A stretch of DNA of 47,208 nt, from the NCBI GenBank assembly GCA_022447185.1, contig JAKVAY010000003.1, positions 1 through 47,208 on the forward strand, in the 5' to 3' direction. The notes beneath the pieces were generated by a model that had not been told where the DNA came from, made no database searches, and saw only the letters and a list, made by a program, of their open reading frames with translations. Positions 43,729 through 47,208 of the stretch are shown here, one piece after another. The stretch is from Fuerstiella sp. (lineage in GTDB: Bacteria > Planctomycetota > Planctomycetia > Planctomycetales > Planctomycetaceae). The position numbers and the translations under genes were made by a program. Each line of letters starts with the position of its first letter. Position 1 is the first letter of the stretch.

Positions 43729-45696
43729 ATGCCCTCTCCTGCTCTCGCATTGTTTGTAATCCTGATCTTTGGCTCCGATCTCCTCGGAGCTGATCAGCTT
43801 CCACGTCGCCTGCCGCCTGCCGGCATCGAAATTCCTGTCAAAATTTCGCACGAACTTTTCGCAGAACTGGCTGTCATCGAGAAAGCTCTGCGACGCTGGA
43901 AAGAGAGTACGCCACGCCTGAAGTCTCTTGAACCGGATGTCGCCGTTTACCTGAAAGCAGTCCGATACGCTTTGACGAACGGCGAGTTCTGGAACAGCGA
44001 AGAAACCGAATGGGCAGGCAATCTGCTCGCCGTGGCTCGCCGGCGTCTTCAGATGCTGCAAAACAACAAGAACCCATGCACCACTGCAGAAGGAATGATC
44101 TACCGTGGATTTCGGTCCACTCTCGACGATTCGGTTCAGCCGTACGGGTTATACATCCCGGCCGGACTGGACCACACAAGGCCTGCACCACTCTATGTCT
44201 TTCTGCACGGCAGAAATGAAAAGATGGTTGAACTCCAGTTTCTTGAGCAATCTCGCAATCTGGGTCGCATCGAAGCCCCTGGAACCTTCGTACTTCATGC
44301 GTTTGGTCGATACTGCAACGGATACAAGGCAGCCGGCGAAGTCGATATACGTGAGGCAATCGCACACGTCTGCGAACACTATATGATCGATCCGGATCGC
44401 ATCGCCATCACTGGATTCTCAATGGGCGGTGCGGGGGTATGGCATCTCGCCGCGCACTACCCGGATCTCTGGATGGCTGCCAGCCCGGGTGCTGGTTTTG
44501 CGGAAACTGCACTATATAACAAACTCGAACCGCCTGACTATCCCGCCTGGTATGAGCAGTCGCTCTGGGGGCTTTATGATGTACCTGGATATGTCAACAA
44601 TCTGTTCAACATGGATGTGATTTCCTATAGCGGAGAACTCGACCCTCAGGTGCAGGCATCCGAAGTTATGGCAGGCGCTTATCAGAAATATGGACGCACG
44701 CTTAACCACATTGTCGGGCCGAATACCGGACACAAATACCATCCCAGGTCGCGTCTTGAAATCCTCCGCCAACTCGCAACCACAGCAAAACGCGGTCTCA
44801 ATCGCACCCCTGACAGAGTCACTTTTCAGACTCGAACGCTACGCTATGACCGGTGTCGCTGGGTCCGCGTCGTTCAAATCGGGAAACACTGGACCGACAG
44901 TCGCGTCAACGCATATCAGAAAAACGGTTCTATTGAGATTACGACTCGCAATGTAACCGCTCTGGAAATCGGCGCAAATGGCGGACTGAGCCTGGGTAGC
45001 ACGCAAGTCAGAATCGACGGCGAAATACTGCGACTCAACAATAATACTTCCACGACCGTTACACTCTTCAGGAACGACGGCACATGGTCACTCGATGAGC
45101 CTGTGCTGCCACAGGGACTGCAAAAGATCCATGGGCTGCAGGGACCCATCGACGACGCGTTTCTCGAACCGTTCCTCGTGGTGACACCCAGTGAGACCGC
45201 GGCGCATCCACGCATCCACGAATGGGTTCAGTTTGAGCTTGATCATTTTGTCGACCGTTGGCGTCGTCTCTTTCGCGGAGACGTCCGCATAAAAGCGGAT
45301 GTAGAGGTAACGGCCGAGGATATGGCTAGGTACAACCTCGTACTCTGGGGAGATCCGATCTCCAATCAAGTGCTCGCAGAGGTCCTGCCGAACCTGCCGG
45401 TACAATGGACGCGAGACTCTGTGATTATGGGCCCCTCCGAGTTTTCTGCAGATCACCACGTTCCCGTGCTGATCTATCCCAATCCCGTTGCCCCGGACCG
45501 TTATGTTGTCATCAACAGTGGCATCACCTTCCGAGAGGCGCACGATCGAACAAACTCAATGCAGAATCCGAAATTGCCGGACTGGGCAATCCTGGATATC
45601 GACGTTTCTCCCAATACTGTGGCAGCCGGCCACGTCGTCACTGCCGACTTCTTTGACGAACGCTGGCGGGTGAGTTCCGTCTCGAGTGACGAATAA
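43729..45696 (+). CDS. Secreted alpha/beta hydrolase (PHB-depolymerase/prolyl-oligopeptidase-like)
   Basis: Exported serine hydrolase, probably acting on an ester in the periplasm or outside. ATG 43729 gives a signal peptide (PALALFVILIFGSDLLGAD) and 655 residues; the frame is open back to 43621. The catalytic domain holds LYVFLHGRNEKMVE (oxyanion side), the nucleophile elbow ITGFSMGGAGVWHLA, an Asp in SYSGELDPQVQ, and a His in NTGHKYHPRSR. A ~75-residue helical N-terminal segment and a ~300-residue C-terminal region (beta-rich, then a FAPxP-type second lobe) flank it. The C-terminal half includes VEVTAEDMARYNLVLWGDP and resembles domains in other planctomycete secreted hydrolases. Substrate not predictable. 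Confidence 0.86.
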   Translation: MPSPALALFVILIFGSDLLGADQLPRRLPPAGIEIPVKISHELFAELAVIEKALRRWKESTPRLKSLEPDVAVYLKAVRYALTNGEFWNSEETEWAGNLLAVARRRLQMLQNNKNPCTTAEGMIYRGFRSTLDDSVQPYGLYIPAGLDHTRPAPLYVFLHGRNEKMVELQFLEQSRNLGRIEAPGTFVLHAFGRYCNGYKAAGEVDIREAIAHVCEHYMIDPDRIAITGFSMGGAGVWHLAAHYPDLWMAASPGAGFAETALYNKLEPPDYPAWYEQSLWGLYDVPGYVNNLFNMDVISYSGELDPQVQASEVMAGAYQKYGRTLNHIVGPNTGHKYHPRSRLEILRQLATTAKRGLNRTPDRVTFQTRTLRYDRCRWVRVVQIGKHWTDSRVNAYQKNGSIEITTRNVTALEIGANGGLSLGSTQVRIDGEILRLNNNTSTTVTLFRNDGTWSLDEPVLPQGLQKIHGLQGPIDDAFLEPFLVVTPSETAAHPRIHEWVQFELDHFVDRWRRLFRGDVRIKADVEVTAEDMARYNLVLWGDPISNQVLAEVLPNLPVQWTRDSVIMGPSEFSADHHVPVLIYPNPVAPDRYVVINSGITFREAHDRTNSMQNPKLPDWAILDIDVSPNTVAAGHVVTADFFDERWRVSSVSSDE

Positions 45697-45729
45697 AACA
45701 ACGCCTTACCCACTGAGATCCGGTGCCGG

Positions 45730-46569
45730 CTATTTGACGGGATTACTCAGCACCATATCGTTGAGGTGAACCTCAACGGTGTCTCCAGCCGTGATGATTT
45801 TAGTTTTGCCAGGTGTGCCGGTAAAGATTAAATCACCTGGCTGAAGTGTGACATACTGACTCATGAAACTGACCGTATCCGGTACATTGTGAATCAGGTG
45901 GTCCGTCTTTTCGTCCTGACGCGTTTCTCCATTCAGAACCAGACGAAGTCTCAACTGGCCGTAGTCCACACCAGAGAGAATGTAGGGGCCGACCGGCCCA
46001 AACGTATCTGCTCCTTTGGCACGCCACCATTGCACATCTTTCACATCTTTGTCGTTCTGCCAGACACGTTCACTGACATCGTTTCCCGCAGTCACTCCAA
46101 GCACGTAATCCAGTGCATCCTCAGCCGACACCTTGCTGCATTTCTTGCCAATCACGATGACCATCTCAGCTTCGTAATGAACTACCGAAGCATCTGGCGG
46201 GATGACAATTGCTTCACCATGTGCCGCCAGACAGGACACGTTCTTTGTGAAGGGCTGCGGAATTCGGAATTTCTCGGGAATAGCGCCGTCACTGAGATGA
46301 CTCCGGTAATTACCGGCCATTGCAAACACCTGTGTCGGCTGACACGGTATCAGAATTTTTATTTCATTCAGCGAATGCATGATTTGCGTTCGTGACCATT
46401 CACCAAACAGGTCTCCATCCAGCTGACAGACCTGGTCTCCCTCCAGTTGACCGTAAGCAATCGTTTCACCCTTTTGAAACCGAAGGTAACGGATGGGCTC
46501 CGCAGCGGACACCATGGAGAGAGACAGGCAACCAATGAACGTAGCGGCGACTAAAATGGCTCGTGACAT
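45730..46569 (-). CDS. Secreted fumarylacetoacetate-hydrolase-fold protein
   Basis: FAH-superfamily protein with an N-terminal signal peptide (ILVAATFIGCLSLSMVSAAEP), which is uncommon because most family members are cytosolic. Metal-site residues look intact: Glu in VVHYEAEMVIVIGKK, Asp in VTAGNDVSERVWQ, and the Lys segment WWRAKGADTFGPVGP. FTGTPGKT near the end is the family GTPxG motif. 279 residues. GGAG precedes the ATG at good spacing. Typical family reactions are C-C hydrolysis, decarboxylation or isomerisation of 2-oxo acids; which one is unknown. Its stop is 33 bases from the convergent hydrolase stop. Confidence 0.88.
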   Translation of the reverse strand: MSRAILVAATFIGCLSLSMVSAAEPIRYLRFQKGETIAYGQLEGDQVCQLDGDLFGEWSRTQIMHSLNEIKILIPCQPTQVFAMAGNYRSHLSDGAIPEKFRIPQPFTKNVSCLAAHGEAIVIPPDASVVHYEAEMVIVIGKKCSKVSAEDALDYVLGVTAGNDVSERVWQNDKDVKDVQWWRAKGADTFGPVGPYILSGVDYGQLRLRLVLNGETRQDEKTDHLIHNVPDTVSFMSQYVTLQPGDLIFTGTPGKTKIITAGDTVEVHLNDMVLSNPVK

Positions 46570-47074
46570 CAGATAACTCCACCGGAGAAAATATTTGTGG
46601 ATTTTGCGATTGCAAAGGCCCTGCCGGTACGACAGGAATTTGAATGTTAACGAAACCTGTTACCTGATTCCTTCGTGTTTCACCTGCATCACTCGATTCC
46701 GCAACACAATCTGCTTTCCGGAGTATCTTGTGGCAGGTAATCCGATCCTTTTCGTTCGTCTGATGAGTGCCATGACATACTGTCTGCCGACGATTCCCGG
46801 CACGCAAATCTGCTGTTCATCGCCATAAACAATCTCCTGCGGAAAATCTCGCTGCCAGACGTGTACAAATTGTCCAGGAATTTTGTCGCACTCCGCAATG
46901 CCGTCGAACGCACCAATCACTGTCCCAAGCAACTTTCAACAACCTCCGGTTTCGATTCGCAGTCTTCAATCGTAGAATTCAGGAACTGTAATTTGAATGT
47001 TTGCTGCGCATGATCTGCCTGGTGGATTGCGCGTCATACGGCGCAACCTGATCCTCCCTCCGTTTGGTTCACCT
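46570..47074. other. Region upstream of the FAH-like gene with one uncertain small open frame
   Basis: About 505 bases. The minus-strand frame 46932-46660 encodes 90 residues (starting LLGTVIGAFDGIAE, ending RNRVMQVKHEGIR) from a TTG that has GGAGG ten bases upstream, bounded by a stop just before it. No family is recognised, so I treat it as possible rather than called. The FAH-like gene promoter should lie near 46575-46640; the plus-strand promoter of the next gene probably lies near 47000-47070. Confidence 0.3.
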
Positions 47075-47208
47075 ATGTCGATTCAGCCTTGTCTACGATC
47101 TCGGCCCATCATTGCACTGCTTCTCGTTGCCCTGGTGCTACAACCTGACACTGGCCTGGCTGACAAAGCGACAGATGACTTCAAATTCGGGGTTGGCCTG
47201 TGGCGGAA
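47075..47208 (+). CDS. Secreted protein, N terminus only (truncated by window edge)
   Basis: An ATG at 47075 opens a frame to the window end. The first 30 residues form a signal peptide (IIALLLVALVLQPDTGLAD). The visible mature part, KATDDFKFGVGLWR, resembles the start of planctomycete secreted tetratricopeptide-repeat proteins that begin with an ATDDFxFAxGLxxxxRW pattern. The TPR call is inference from a few residues. Divergent from the FAH-like gene. Confidence 0.7.
   Translation, partial: MSIQPCLRSRPIIALLLVALVLQPDTGLADKATDDFKFGVGLWR

Overview
The window reads as chromosomal DNA of a planctomycete. The evidence is a DUF1570 metallopeptidase, a Ser/Thr kinase remnant with the planctomycete-style N-terminal segment, a secreted isoaspartyl methyltransferase, squalene-cyclase-like repeat proteins next to an ExbB channel, a PqiA/PqiB pair, and many secreted proteins with no recognised family. 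This placement comes from gene content only; no rRNA or other phylogenetic marker search was possible. I found no rRNA, tRNA, CRISPR array, insertion sequence or prophage, so the window looks like core chromosome with some lineage-specific genes.

Layout. (1) 1-1479: dnaA on the minus strand, its last codons lying beyond the left edge. (2) 1926-7122, plus strand: a GT4 glycosyltransferase, a secreted protein-L-isoaspartate methyltransferase with an added beta-sandwich-like domain, then a membrane protein with two SLBB-like units whose last bases overlap a divergent actin-fold (MreB/FtsA-like) gene. (3) 7119-14620, minus strand: ABC ATPase, ABC-2 permease and MFS transporter in overlapping series, an M20 peptidase, and the isoprenoid pair ispA-dxs. 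(4) 15272-21951, minus strand: a Prc/Tsp-type protease preceded by a good ribosome binding site and ended by a strong hairpin, an unknown secreted protein, a secreted DUF1570 metallopeptidase, and a decayed Ser/Thr kinase. (5) 22169-28269, plus strand: membrane glutaredoxin-like protein, a DUF2064/TIGR04282-type nucleotidyl/glycosyltransferase, a single-domain response regulator, an RlmI-type rRNA methyltransferase, a Ser/Thr kinase with a Pro/Gly-repeat tail, and accA. (6) 28496-37088: CvpA-like membrane protein (-), ExbB/TolQ channel (+), a huge TM plus acidic linker plus alpha-toroid protein (-), pqiA-pqiB (-), and an amino-acid permease (+). (7) 37195-43263, minus strand: nuoI, a DUF2203 gene, nuoA, nuoC, nuoD, then ilvE and tatC. 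(8) 43729 to the end: a secreted alpha/beta hydrolase (+), a secreted fumarylacetoacetate-hydrolase-fold protein (-), and the start of a secreted protein (+) cut by the right edge.

Most genes are housekeeping: replication initiation, isoprenoid precursors, fatty-acid initiation, respiratory complex I, Tat export and branched-chain amino-acid metabolism. Envelope functions recur: Prc, PqiA/B, ExbB, CvpA, TatC and secreted hydrolases. The most promising candidate for an undescribed system is the translationally coupled pair at 4586-7122. It joins a single-pass membrane protein with exported SLBB-like domains to a cytoplasmic actin-fold protein that appears to have lost a conserved metal-binding aspartate. 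Other points worth attention are a ~100-residue insertion in the first TatC periplasmic loop, a ~50-residue insertion in the prenyl synthase, a kinase with DFS in place of DFG, a kinase pseudogene with three separate lesions, and a complex I cluster without nuoB.
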